The notes beneath the pieces are model-generated. The model was not told the DNA's origin, ran no database searches, and saw only the letters and a list, made by a program, of their open reading frames with translations. Positions 50,711 to 59,556 of a stretch of DNA of 64,000 nucleotides are shown piece by piece. This DNA comes from Mitsuokella sp. oral taxon 131 str. W9106 (GTDB lineage: Bacteria; Bacillota; Negativicutes; Selenomonadales; Selenomonadaceae): the NCBI RefSeq assembly GCF_000469545.1, contig NZ_KI273061.1, positions 110,761 to 174,760 of the forward strand, in the 5' to 3' direction. The translations under genes and the position numbers were made by a program. Each line of letters starts with the position of its first letter. Within the stretch, counting starts at the first letter, position 1.

Positions 50711-52162
50711 ATGAGCAAGAACCTTCGCCGTGCTTTCTGTTTCGCGGTCATCCTTCTGTTTGCCTTGCAATCCGCCGTTCTGGCAGCGGCGAACGTCAAG
50801 GCGGTTCGCTTTTCGAGCGGCGCGCAGCACGACCGCGTCGTCTTTGATCTCGCCGCATCGCCGCGCTACCGAACGCTGCTCGCCAAGGACGGGCGGACGC
50901 TGACGATCGATATCGCGGACACGGCGGCGAAGACGATGAAGCGGACGCCGATCCATACGAGGCGCATCGAGTCGGCTTCGTACGACGAGCAGCAGGGGCA
51001 TCTGATCGTCACATTGAAGCTGCGCGAGGGCATGCACTTCGAGGCAAGGACGCTTCAGCATCCCGACCGGCTCTTCGTCGACATCCTGGACGGAGCGGAA
51101 AAGCCCGCTCCGCAAAAGCCGGTCCTGAAGCCGGTGCCTCGAACGGAAGGCACGACCTTTGACGGCGACTTTGTCGAAGATCTCGCGCCGGGACTCACGC
51201 GCCACACCTACGTCTACTGGGACGAGCGCGGACAGGTCTCCGTCTGGCTCATCGAGGCGGATCGGAACCGCTACGCGCTCTCGTTGGAGCTCGGCAAGGG
51301 AAAGGTTCCGGGACGCGAGACGGTGAGCAGCCTTTCCGACCGGAAGAACGCCGTAGCGGCGATCAATGCGACGTACTTTGCACCGAGCGGCGACATCATC
51401 GGCGTCGCGAAGATCGACGGGCGCATCGTCGGAACGACGTACTATCGCCGCAGTGCGATGGGCATTTATCCCGATGGAAGCACCGTCTTCGGCAAGATAT
51501 CCTACGACGGCACGGTAAAGCTCGGCGGCGCGGCATGGCCGATCGGCGGCGTCGACTGCGAGCGCGGCACGGACAGCCTTGTCATCTACAACCGCGCCTA
51601 CGGCAGCACGACGGGAACAAATGCGTACGGGCAGGAGTACACCGTCGTAAACGGGCGCGTGACGGCGATCCGCGCGAGCGACTCCCCGATCCCTGAAAAC
51701 GGCGTCGTCGTGTCCGTCCACGGCGCGGCGGCAGATGCGTTTGCCGGCGTCAAAGTCGGCGCGACGGCAGAGATCGACGAAAACATCGAGCGCATTTGGC
51801 GCGATGTGCCGACTGTCATCGGCGCTGGCCCGCGCCTCGTCGAGGACGGCCGCGTCCACGTCACGGCAGATGAGGAGTCGTTTCCGAGCGATATCCGCGA
51901 CGGCCGCGCACCGCGCAGCGCCATCGGCGTCACGGCGGACGGCAATTACATCCTCGCCGTCGTCGATGGACGCCAGTCGCACAGCGTCGGGCTGACGCTT
52001 ACGGCATGGGCCGAGCTCCTGAAGAAGTTCGGCGCCTACAATGCGATCAACCTCGACGGCGGCGGCTCGTCGGAACTCGTCGTCGGCGGCGAGATCCAGA
52101 ACGAGCCGTCGGATGGCAGCGAGCGACCCGTCGGCAGCGCCGTAATACTAACCGCAAAATAA
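50711..52162 (+). CDS. exported AMIN-like plus phosphodiester glycosidase protein
   Basis: A 483-residue protein with a signal peptide (about 1-26), an AMIN-like beta domain (about 28-130; VFDLAASPRYRTLL) and a NAGPA/DUF2233 phosphodiester glycosidase domain (about 185-480). The latter shows INATYFAPSGDIIG, RSAIGVTADGNYILAVVDGR and AINLDGGGSSELVV. Relatives remove GlcNAc from phosphodiesters and several act on the bacterial envelope; the AMIN domain suggests peptidoglycan binding. RBS AAGGAGC. It is not clearly part of the flagellar operon. Confidence 0.88.
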   Translation: MSKNLRRAFCFAVILLFALQSAVLAAANVKAVRFSSGAQHDRVVFDLAASPRYRTLLAKDGRTLTIDIADTAAKTMKRTPIHTRRIESASYDEQQGHLIVTLKLREGMHFEARTLQHPDRLFVDILDGAEKPAPQKPVLKPVPRTEGTTFDGDFVEDLAPGLTRHTYVYWDERGQVSVWLIEADRNRYALSLELGKGKVPGRETVSSLSDRKNAVAAINATYFAPSGDIIGVAKIDGRIVGTTYYRRSAMGIYPDGSTVFGKISYDGTVKLGGAAWPIGGVDCERGTDSLVIYNRAYGSTTGTNAYGQEYTVVNGRVTAIRASDSPIPENGVVVSVHGAAADAFAGVKVGATAEIDENIERIWRDVPTVIGAGPRLVEDGRVHVTADEESFPSDIRDGRAPRSAIGVTADGNYILAVVDGRQSHSVGLTLTAWAELLKKFGAYNAINLDGGGSSELVVGGEIQNEPSDGSERPVGSAVILTAK

Positions 52163-52197
52163 TCTTCGCACCTCCTTTTATTCGGGCGAGGATATGC

Positions 52198-52216
52198 TAT
52201 AATGATCATAATTATG
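52198..52216 (+). promoter_or_regulatory. Fur-box-like sequence overlapping an extended -10
   Basis: The 19 bases TATAATGATCATAATTATG match the classical Fur consensus (GATAATGATAATCATTATC) at 15 of 19 positions by eye. Their first six bases are the -10 of an extended -10 promoter (TGC-TATAAT) upstream of the S55 gene. A Fur-type repressor bound here would block the promoter. Confidence 0.5.
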
Positions 52217-52244
52217 ACGCAGTGCTTTTGACGAGGTGAATTTT

Positions 52245-54353
52245 TTGCATACATTATGGAAACGTCCGCTTGCTGCGGGCGTGCTTGCGGCAACGCTCAT
52301 CGCATCGGCTGTTCCGGCACACGCGATGGATCCCATCCTGCCATTTGGTTCCGTCGAGGAAGGCATGATGGGCAAGGCGTATACCGTCGTGGACAGCAGC
52401 GGCGAGATTCGCAATTTTGACGTCGATATCGTCGGCCCGATCGATGACGGCAAGGGAGGCTCACGCATGATCATGGCGCGCGCGACGGGACCTGTCATCG
52501 AGCAGACGGGCGGCATCCTGCAGGGCATGAGCGGCAGTCCTGTCTACGTGGACGGCAATCTCGTCGGCGCGGTCGCTGCTGGCATCAAGGACATGACGCC
52601 GTACACCTTCTTCATCACGCCGATCGAGGATATGATGACGCTCTGGCAGATGCCGGACACGAAGGACAAGACGCGCCTTCCGTCGCTGAGCCTCAAGCAC
52701 TATCAGAAAGAGCGCGAGGATGCGCGGAAGGCAGCAGAAAAAGCGGCAGAAAAAGGCACCGGAGAGACGGATAAGCCGCAGGCAGAGGAACCGGCCAAAG
52801 CGGAAGGGGCAGCAAAGGAATCCGCGCAAACGGAAGCGCCTGCAAAAGCCGGGGAAACGGCCAAGGGAAGGGAATCCGAAACGGAAACGGAAACGGGAAC
52901 AGGAACGGGAACAGGAACGGGAACAGCGGAAGCACCTGCAAAAGCAAAAGAGCCTGTAAAAGCGAAAGAGCCGGCGAAGGCGGAGGGATCTGCCACAGCA
53001 GAGGAACCGGCAAAGGCAGGGGACAAGCCGCAGAAGGGCGAGGCGAAATCCGTGCTCTACCTCGCGGGCTTCGGCCGCGCGGGCATGGACTTCCTGCAGA
53101 AGCGCCTGCCGATGGCTGAGATTCGCTGCGTGCCGATGGGGACGCCGTCGGCGGTTCTCCAGTCGCAGGCCATCTACAATGCCAATCTCCAGCCCGGCAG
53201 CCCGGTCGGCGTCGCCGTTGCCTACGGCGATTTCGCGGTCGGCGCGACGGGCACGGTCACGGCGGTCGACGGCAAGCGCGTTCTCGCGTTCGGACATCCG
53301 TTTCTCCACCGCGGCAATGTGAGCTACTTCATGACGGACGCGAACGTCGTCGGCACGATCAGCGGCGTATCGAACGGCATGAAGGTCGCGAGCGTCGGGC
53401 ATATCATCGGACGCATCAATCAGGACCGCGAGACGGGCGTTGCGGGCATCCTCGGGGAGTTCCCGTCCGTCGTTCCCGTGCGCGTCCACGTTGCGGACAA
53501 GACACTCGGCGCGAGCGAGAGCTACGGCACGCGCATCGCCTACGATGAGGATCTCCTCTCCAAGCTCGTCGGCAGCGTCGCCTACGCCGCGATGAACAAG
53601 ACGAGCAACACGCTCGGCAGCGCGACGGCAAAGCTTCACTTCGCGATTCGCACGAACGCGGTGAAGAGCGGCATGTTTGAGCGCAGCAATATGTACTACA
53701 GCACGGCAGACGTCGGGCAGATCGCCGTCGGCGAGCTCATCCAAGCGATGGATATCATTAGCGCGAACACCGAGAAGGAGTCGGACATCGTCGATGTCAA
53801 GGTCGACGTCGAGATGGACGGCGACCGCAAGACGGCATCGCTCGTTTCCGCTGCGCCGGACAAGCTGTCCGTAAAGCCCGGCGAGACGGTCAATCTCACG
53901 ACGACGATCAAGCCGTACCGCAAGGAAAAGGAGACGATCGTCATCCCGTACAAGGTGCCCGAGACGCAGAAGCCCGGTGCGATGCACCTCGACCTGCGCG
54001 GCGGCGCTTTTTCGCCCGCTGCGCCGCAGCTCCTTCTCCTCTCGCCGACGGATGCCGAGTCCCTTGCGGAAGAGACGTCGAACCGTTCGACGCAGGAGCG
54101 GCTCGCAGCGCTTTCCGAGTCGAGCCCCAACAACGTCATTACCGTCATGCCGAGCGCGCAGCGCAAGGATCTCACGGCGCGGCAGAAGCGCGCAGCGCTT
54201 CGCGCGGCAGAGGCAAACGCGCAGGCACATGCGAAAAAGATCTCGCTCCTCGGTTCTGGAAAGAAGAAGGAAAAGCCGGGTGAGACGAAATTCGAGACGA
54301 ACTACATCATCGACAATGTCATTCACGCAACGCTTCAAATCGAGAAAAAGTAA
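52245..54353 (+). CDS. exported SpoIVB-like S55 protein, halves in swapped order, low-complexity linker
   Basis: A 702-residue protein with a signal peptide (about 1-27, AHAM). Residues 35-135 match the Ser half of the SpoIVB peptidase domain (GKAYTVVD ... TGGILQGMSGSPVYVDG, Ser 96/98). Then comes a low-complexity linker (about 155-265) of Ala/Lys/Glu and Glu-Thr/Gly-Thr repeats. Residues 325-365 match the His half (GATGTVTAVDGKRVLAFGHP, His 351). In SpoIVB the His half precedes the Ser half. The C-terminal third resembles no domain I know. I chose TTG 52245, six bases after GAGGTG. The role may be in envelope proteolysis. Confidence 0.75.
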   Translation: MHTLWKRPLAAGVLAATLIASAVPAHAMDPILPFGSVEEGMMGKAYTVVDSSGEIRNFDVDIVGPIDDGKGGSRMIMARATGPVIEQTGGILQGMSGSPVYVDGNLVGAVAAGIKDMTPYTFFITPIEDMMTLWQMPDTKDKTRLPSLSLKHYQKEREDARKAAEKAAEKGTGETDKPQAEEPAKAEGAAKESAQTEAPAKAGETAKGRESETETETGTGTGTGTGTAEAPAKAKEPVKAKEPAKAEGSATAEEPAKAGDKPQKGEAKSVLYLAGFGRAGMDFLQKRLPMAEIRCVPMGTPSAVLQSQAIYNANLQPGSPVGVAVAYGDFAVGATGTVTAVDGKRVLAFGHPFLHRGNVSYFMTDANVVGTISGVSNGMKVASVGHIIGRINQDRETGVAGILGEFPSVVPVRVHVADKTLGASESYGTRIAYDEDLLSKLVGSVAYAAMNKTSNTLGSATAKLHFAIRTNAVKSGMFERSNMYYSTADVGQIAVGELIQAMDIISANTEKESDIVDVKVDVEMDGDRKTASLVSAAPDKLSVKPGETVNLTTTIKPYRKEKETIVIPYKVPETQKPGAMHLDLRGGAFSPAAPQLLLLSPTDAESLAEETSNRSTQERLAALSESSPNNVITVMPSAQRKDLTARQKRAALRAAEANAQAHAKKISLLGSGKKKEKPGETKFETNYIIDNVIHATLQIEKK
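52878..52926 (+). repeat. six-base coding repeats in the S55 linker
   Basis: Repeats of GAAACG, then GGAACA/GGAACG, encode alternating Glu-Thr and Gly-Thr. Units of 6 bases keep the frame, so copy number can vary by slippage without frameshift, changing linker length. Confidence 0.75.
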
Positions 54354-54361
54354 ACCAACCC

Positions 54362-54391
54362 TTGCGCGAATTCCATGATTAATGGTAGACT
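54362..54391 (+). promoter_or_regulatory. promoter of murA
   Basis: TTGCGC (54362-54367) and TAGACT (54386-54391) are spaced by 18 bases, 63 bases before the murA start. Confidence 0.5.
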
Positions 54392-54454
54392 AAGAAAGTA
54401 CGACACGGTTCGACGGAGTGGCAGATCGCATCCTTTGGGGGGAAAAGAGACTTC

Positions 54455-55720
54455 ATGGAAAAGTTGGTTATAGGCGGGGGCAATCGCCTGTCGGGACGCG
54501 TCCGCATCAGCGGGGCAAAAAATGCTGTGCTGCCCATCATCGCCGCGACGCTTTTGGGACAGGACTCGCCGAGCGTGCTCGATGAAGTGCCGAGCCTCGA
54601 AGACGTGCATACGATCACGGCCGTCTTGCGGGAACTCGGCGTCAAGGCCGAGTTTTGCGCGGGAACCAATCAGCTTTTCGTCGACGGTACCGTCATCGGC
54701 AGATGCGAGGCACCTTATGACCTCGTACGCAGGATGCGCGCGTCCTTTCTCATCATGGGACCGCTCCTCGCACGCTGCGGACAGGCGAAGATCTCGTTGC
54801 CGGGCGGCTGCGCGATCGGCATGCGTCCGATCGACCTCCATCTGAAAGGGTTTGAGGCGCTCGGCGCATCGATCAAGATCGGGCATGGCTTCATCGAGGC
54901 GGCGGCTCCCGACGGGCTCAAGGGCGCCAAGATATACCTCGATTTCCCCAGTGTCGGCGCGACGGAGAACATCATCATGGCGGCGGCGATGGCAGACGGG
55001 CAGACCGTCCTCGAGAACCCCGCACAGGAGCCGGAGATCGTCGATCTCGCGAACTACCTCAATGTCATGGGCGCGCGCATACGCGGCGCGGGCACGAACG
55101 TCATCAAGATCGACGGCGTGCCGAAGCTCACGGGACGCGGCTACACGATCATCCCCGACCGCATTGAGGCGGGCACCTACATGGTCGCCGCTGCGATGAC
55201 GCGCGGGGATGTCTACATCGAAAACGCGATCAGCGAGCATCTGAAGCCGATCATCGCGAAGCTCAAGGAAGCGGGCGCGACACTCGAAGAGGACACGGAG
55301 GGCATCCGCGTCACCTGCGACCACAGGCTCAAGAGCATCGACATCAAGACGATGCCGTATCCCGGCTTTCCGACCGACATGCAGGCCCAGTTCATGGCGA
55401 TGATGGCGGTATCGGAAGGCATGGGCACGGTCACGGAGACCGTTTTCGAAAACCGCTTCATGCACGTCGACGAGCTCAAGCGCATGGGTGCGAATATCCG
55501 CGTTGACGGCAGGACGTCGTACGTCACGGGCACGGATCGCCTTTCGGGCTGCCAGGTCAAGGCGACCGACCTTCGCGCGGGCGCGGCAATGGTGCTCGCG
55601 GGACTCGTCGCCGACGGCGAGACACAGGTCGGCTACATTCACCACATCGACCGAGGCTACGATAACCTCGTGGAAAAGCTCGTGAGCCTCGGCGCAAATA
55701 TCCGCCGGGTGGACGAATAA
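54455..55720 (+). CDS. murA: UDP-N-acetylglucosamine 1-carboxyvinyltransferase
   Basis: A 421-residue EPSP-synthase-fold enzyme: [20 protein letters not shown] at the start, the active-site loop [20 protein letters not shown] with the PEP-binding, fosfomycin-target Cys (about residue 118), and the C-terminal [16 protein letters not shown]. It makes the first committed step of peptidoglycan synthesis. Good promoter and terminator flank it, so it is a single transcription unit. The start ATG follows GGGGGGA. Confidence 0.97.
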   Translation: MEKLVIGGGNRLSGRVRISGAKNAVLPIIAATLLGQDSPSVLDEVPSLEDVHTITAVLRELGVKAEFCAGTNQLFVDGTVIGRCEAPYDLVRRMRASFLIMGPLLARCGQAKISLPGGCAIGMRPIDLHLKGFEALGASIKIGHGFIEAAAPDGLKGAKIYLDFPSVGATENIIMAAAMADGQTVLENPAQEPEIVDLANYLNVMGARIRGAGTNVIKIDGVPKLTGRGYTIIPDRIEAGTYMVAAAMTRGDVYIENAISEHLKPIIAKLKEAGATLEEDTEGIRVTCDHRLKSIDIKTMPYPGFPTDMQAQFMAMMAVSEGMGTVTETVFENRFMHVDELKRMGANIRVDGRTSYVTGTDRLSGCQVKATDLRAGAAMVLAGLVADGETQVGYIHHIDRGYDNLVEKLVSLGANIRRVDE

Positions 55721-55734
55721 AAATCCAGCTCATT

Positions 55735-55793
55735 TTCCCCGTCCGATTGGTTCGGCCAAACGAAGTGCGCTTGCCGAGAGGACGGGGATTTTT
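55735..55793 (+). terminator. terminator of murA
   Basis: TTCCCCGTCC and GGACGGGGA form the outer stem, with an inner TTGG/CCAA hairpin in the loop, followed by TTTTTG. It starts 15 bases past the stop codon. Confidence 0.75.
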
Positions 55794-55805
55794 GTGCATT
55801 ACATG

Positions 55806-55834
55806 TTGACAGTCCCATGGCATCGTGGTACGAT
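55806..55834 (+). promoter_or_regulatory. sigma-70-type promoter of the CstA gene
   Basis: A perfect TTGACA (55806-55811) and TACGAT (55829-55834) are spaced by 17 bases. The leader to the GTG start is about 130 bases long, AT-rich and without a gene. Confidence 0.75.
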
Positions 55835-55968
55835 ACAACTAATCTTTTTCCCATTCATGTGGACGCATTTCATAAGATTTACGACGCTTATCTATGGTTG
55901 ACGTATATGTATCTACGGTGAATGGAATTATATTGGAACTATGATTGGGAAGAAAGAAGGAACCGATT

Positions 55969-57645
55969 GTGAACGGACTCGTAATCGTCGGAATGGCGCT
56001 CGTCGTTTTCGCTTGTGCTTACTTCCTCTATGGACGCTGGCTCGTGCGGACGTGGGGGATCGACCCCGCGGCGAAGACGCCTGCCGTCGCGTTTGAGGAT
56101 GGACAGGATTTCTCGCCCGCCTCGCGCTTCACGGTGTTCTCGCACCAGTTTTCCTCGATCACGGGCGCCGGCCCCGTGACCGGACCGATCATCGCAGCGA
56201 TGTTCGGCTGGGCGCCGGCTCTCCTCTGGATCCTCGTTGGCGGCGTTTTCTTCGGCGCGGTGCAGGATTTTGCCGCACTCTACGCCTCCGTCAAGAACAA
56301 GGGCAAGTCGATGGGCATGCTCATCGAGACGTACGTCGGCAAGACGGGACGCCGCATGTTCCTGCTCTTCTGCTGGCTCTTTACGCTGCTCGTCATCGCG
56401 GCGTTTGCCGACATCATCGCGAACACGTTCAACGGCTTCCTGAAGGACGGCACGCAGAATGTGCCGGGCGCACAGGCGGCGACGATCTCGATGCTCTACA
56501 TCTTCGTCGCGATGGGCTTTGGCGTCTACATCTCGAAATGCAAGCCGTCGGGCGTCCGGAAATTCCTCATCGCCGTCGTCCTCGTCATCGCGATGTTCGC
56601 CGTCGGCATGCAGTATCCGCTCTTCTTTGATGCACAGGCATGGCGCTACGTCGTCTTCGCGTATTGCTTCATCGCTTCGATCCTGCCGATGTGGCTCTTG
56701 ATGGAGCCGCGCGACTACCTCAGCGCGTTCCTGCTCCTCGGCATGGTCGCGGGCGGCGTCGTCGGCGTCGTCGTCGCCGCGCCGACGATTAACATGCCGG
56801 CTTTCGTCGGCTTCACCGTCGATGGCAAGTCGCTCTTTCCGATCCTCTTCATCACAATCGCCTGCGGCGCGGTCTCGGGCTTCCACAGCCTCGTCTCGTC
56901 GGGCACGAGCTCGAAGGCGATCGCGAGCGAGAGCGATATGCTCCCCGTCGGGTACGGGGCAATGCTCGTCGAGTGCATGCTCGGCGTCGTCGCACTCGTC
57001 ATCGCCTGCGCAGCGGCATCGAACGGCGCACTGCCCGCCGGGACGCCGTTTCAGATCTTCGCGGGTTCGATCAGCTCGTTCTTCCAGATGTTCGGCCTGC
57101 CGGCAGGCGTTTCGGCGTGCGTTATCACGATGTGCGTCTCCGCGCTCGGCATGACGACGATCGATTCCGTGGCGCGCATCGGCCGCATGTCGTTCCAGGA
57201 GCTCTTTTCGCCGAGTGAGGGCGAGCGGGTCTCCGGCATGCAGGCGCTCGCGATGAACAAGTACGTCTCGACGATTCTGACGCTCGTCTTCTCATATCTC
57301 CTCTGCCTTGCGGGCTACATGAACATTTGGCCGCTCTTCGGCGCAGCGAACCAGCTCCTCTCGGCGCTCGTCCTCATCTCGCTCGCCGTCTTTCTCCGCA
57401 CGACGGGGCGCAAGGGCTGGATGCTCTACGTGCCGATGACCTTCATGTTCATCGTCACGATGTCCGCTCTTGTGCTCTCCGTCTACGGCATTGCAGGCAA
57501 GCTTTCAGCAGGCACGTTCGTCTTCATGATTGACGGCATCCAGCTCATCCTCGCGGTCGCGCTCATGATTCTCGCGATCCTCGTCGTCAAGCACTGCGGC
57601 AGGGAACTGTTCGGCAAGTCCGAACAGCCGAATCTTCAGGCCTGA
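55969..57645 (+). CDS. cstA: CstA-family carbon starvation / pyruvate transporter
   Basis: A 558-residue polytopic membrane protein with about 15 helices. CstA signatures are VFSHQFSSITGAGPVTGPII (about 55-74), FGAVQDFAALYASVKNKGKS and AGYMNIWPLFGAANQLLSAL. Members import pyruvate or peptides under starvation. The start is GTG 55969 after AGAAGGA; the frame continues upstream to a TTG at 55945 but that would run through the ribosome site. Confidence 0.92.
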   Translation: MNGLVIVGMALVVFACAYFLYGRWLVRTWGIDPAAKTPAVAFEDGQDFSPASRFTVFSHQFSSITGAGPVTGPIIAAMFGWAPALLWILVGGVFFGAVQDFAALYASVKNKGKSMGMLIETYVGKTGRRMFLLFCWLFTLLVIAAFADIIANTFNGFLKDGTQNVPGAQAATISMLYIFVAMGFGVYISKCKPSGVRKFLIAVVLVIAMFAVGMQYPLFFDAQAWRYVVFAYCFIASILPMWLLMEPRDYLSAFLLLGMVAGGVVGVVVAAPTINMPAFVGFTVDGKSLFPILFITIACGAVSGFHSLVSSGTSSKAIASESDMLPVGYGAMLVECMLGVVALVIACAAASNGALPAGTPFQIFAGSISSFFQMFGLPAGVSACVITMCVSALGMTTIDSVARIGRMSFQELFSPSEGERVSGMQALAMNKYVSTILTLVFSYLLCLAGYMNIWPLFGAANQLLSALVLISLAVFLRTTGRKGWMLYVPMTFMFIVTMSALVLSVYGIAGKLSAGTFVFMIDGIQLILAVALMILAILVVKHCGRELFGKSEQPNLQA

Positions 57646-57671
57646 AGGCAAGAATCCCGGTGTGCTCCCCG

Positions 57672-57729
57672 AACAAAAAGAATCCCTCCTGCAAGATCTC
57701 ATTCTGCAGCAGGAGGGATTCTTTTTGTT
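57672..57729. terminator. strong bidirectional terminator
   Basis: A perfect 21-base stem (57672-57692 with 57709-57729) carries AACAAAAAGAATCCC on one arm and GGGATTCTTTTTGTT on the other, so each strand ends with a T-run. It separates cstA from the convergent minus-strand gene. Confidence 0.92.
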
Positions 57730-57776
57730 TGCCCGCTCCTTTGGGGATTCCAATCGCGGGCAGGATGCGGATTCCA

Positions 57777-58052
57777 TCAGTTGAGGTGGAGCGCCTCGAT
57801 CGCGCCATACTGGATGTACGCGGTCGCTTCTGTCGGATCGCCTGAGAGAATGGCGGCCTCCACTTTTGCCATGTCTCCGTCTGCGACCTGGACGCGGCCT
57901 GCCGCAAGCTCATCCTCGACTTTTGCGAGCAGCGCCTTGCGTGCCACTTTGAGATCGCGATAGATCTCCGTGTTGAAGAAAATGTTCATCGACTGGCGGC
58001 TCTTCTTTTCGTCACAGTTAAAGAAGACGAATGCGCGTTTTGGATCTTTCAT
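57777..58052 (-). CDS. small charged protein of unknown function
   Basis: A 91-residue soluble protein beginning MKDPKRAFVFFNCDEKKSRQ and containing a helical VARKALLAKVEDELAAGRVQ segment. No family recognised. The ATG (58050-58052) follows GGGAGG; the longer frame to 58169 runs into the IS end and lacks a site. It lies just before the ISL3 element, so the upstream region may have been altered by the insertion. Confidence 0.65.
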   Translation of the reverse strand: MKDPKRAFVFFNCDEKKSRQSMNIFFNTEIYRDLKVARKALLAKVEDELAAGRVQVADGDMAKVEAAILSGDPTEATAYIQYGAIEALHLN

Positions 58053-58156
58053 CGAAAAACCTCCCTGCAGATAAAAAATAAAATAAAAGTCCTGCAAAAA
58101 CGTACGAAATACATTATAGCACAAGACGTCCCATTTGAAAAATATGCCGCGCGGAC

Positions 58157-59450
58157 GGCTCTTTGTCAAATGTTGTGGGAAACTTTTTTAGATTTTTTTG
58201 TTCGCCGCGCTTGACGCTCAGGGTTATTGAGTACAAAAAGTATTCTTCTTCTGAAGTTTTTAATATTGCGAAAACCATAACTGATTCGTTTCAAGGTCTT
58301 AATGGTATTATTGCACCCTTCTGTGAACCCGTTGTTGTATCCAGTTTGGATGCCCGTCCAAATTTCTTCCTGCCACTGATACGTTGTGCGAAGCACACGC
58401 TTGAATTCCTTTAACCCAAACTTTGCTACATGCTCCGCGAAATCTTGCAAGCGTCGCTTGTAAGATGCATGATCCTTGCTGGAGAACAACGCAAAGTATT
58501 CTTCTTTGAGTTGGTATGCATGAGACAAATCATCCGAGACGTTAAGCATACCCTTCAGTTTCGAAAGAGAGGCTTCTTTCAAGGTGTTCTTGCGAGCGAG
58601 CAGGATTTTTTTAGCATTCTTGAAATCCCTGCGCTGCTCCGAATCCAATTTTTCCTGTACGTCAACCCGAATTTCGTTCAAGGCATCATTGGCCAATCGG
58701 ACGGCATGGAATTTGTCCGCTGCGATAATCGCATTCGGGAAATGTTCTTCCACTATCTTGCGGAAGAAGGACGATAGATCCATGCTGACAAGACAAACCG
58801 ATTCTCGCATCTCCTGCGAGTAGGATAGGACTGCATCGTAGAGGGCTTCTTTCGAGCGATCCTTTAGGATTGCGCAGCATTGCTTTTTCTCAAGGTCATT
58901 CATGACGACTTGGTACTTTGCGCCAACATTGCCGCGAAATTCATCCATGGACAGAATACGTGGCAGCGTAGATCGATCGGCCTTTTTCTCTGCTGTTTCC
59001 ATCGCTCTAGCAAAATGGCGCATGACTGTCGGCACAGACACGCCATGCCGATGCGCAATATGCTCCTCCGTGACAAGAGCACCGTGTTCCTGCACGATTG
59101 CATCAATCACGCTATTTGGCATCCGTTGATAGGGTTTGATGAACGTCCTTTCTTCCATAAAGGTCTTTCCGCATTCTTGGCACAAGTAGCGTCTGCTTTT
59201 GTAAATGCAGGTCATGTCGCTTACTGCTAGACCTCTCAGACGCTGCATACGATACCCGTGCACAATCGTATGCGACGCACCACAATGCGGGCAATATTGG
59301 ATCTTACGTGGCAGTGTGAATTGCAGGACTCCTTTTTCAATAAATTTTCGGCAAGAGGCTGGAAGTTCAAAAAGAAACATGATAAAATCAATAGCCATAG
59401 GGGACTCCTTTCTCTGTTCTTTGAGCAATTACAGTATACAGGAATTTCCC
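58157..59450 (-). mobile_element. ISL3-family insertion sequence, right end not identified
   Basis: The left end begins GGCTCTTTGTCAAATG at about 58157, matching the usual ISL3 terminal repeat (GGCTCTTTGTCAA...). The transposase stop codon lies inside it. I could not find the matching inverted end (TTGACAAAGAGCC) to the right of the transposase start before ssb, so the promoter-side end is missing or strongly diverged. The right boundary given is approximate. Confidence 0.6.
58166..59398 (-). CDS. ISL3-family transposase
   Basis: A 410-residue transposase. The N-terminal zinc finger is CPHCGASHTIVHG ... CQECGKTF (about 36-80), followed by a helix-turn-helix (EEHIAHRHGVSVPTVMRHFA). DDE catalytic blocks are LSMDEFRGNVG, VSMDLSSFF and AADKFHAVRLAN; the C-terminal EGCNNTIKTLKRISYGFRN contains the Glu. 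All key residues are present, so it looks intact. ATG 59398 follows AAAGGAG. Its base composition is lower in GC than the neighbouring chromosome. Confidence 0.95.
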   Translation of the reverse strand: MAIDFIMFLFELPASCRKFIEKGVLQFTLPRKIQYCPHCGASHTIVHGYRMQRLRGLAVSDMTCIYKSRRYLCQECGKTFMEERTFIKPYQRMPNSVIDAIVQEHGALVTEEHIAHRHGVSVPTVMRHFARAMETAEKKADRSTLPRILSMDEFRGNVGAKYQVVMNDLEKKQCCAILKDRSKEALYDAVLSYSQEMRESVCLVSMDLSSFFRKIVEEHFPNAIIAADKFHAVRLANDALNEIRVDVQEKLDSEQRRDFKNAKKILLARKNTLKEASLSKLKGMLNVSDDLSHAYQLKEEYFALFSSKDHASYKRRLQDFAEHVAKFGLKEFKRVLRTTYQWQEEIWTGIQTGYNNGFTEGCNNTIKTLKRISYGFRNIKNFRRRILFVLNNPERQARRTKKSKKVSHNI

Positions 59451-59457
59451 CGAAGAG

Positions 59458-59491
59458 AAAAGACGGATGCCTTAGCGGGCTTCCGTCTTTT
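59458..59491 (-). terminator. terminator of the ssb transcript
   Basis: AAAAGACGGA and TCCGTCTTTT pair with a 14-base loop. On the minus strand the hairpin is followed by T-rich CTTTTCTC, 65 bases past the ssb stop. Confidence 0.75.
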
Positions 59492-59556
59492 TGGTATGGA
59501 AGGACACTCTGAACATAGGCTTTATGTTCAAGGCGTCCTTTGTTTTGCCATCGTAA

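Noticed and set aside
52703-53026. Minus-strand frames encoding Pro/Phe or Val/Pro repeats opposite the S55 linker
   Set aside because: They are the antisense reading of the six-base repeats and lack starts with ribosome sites.
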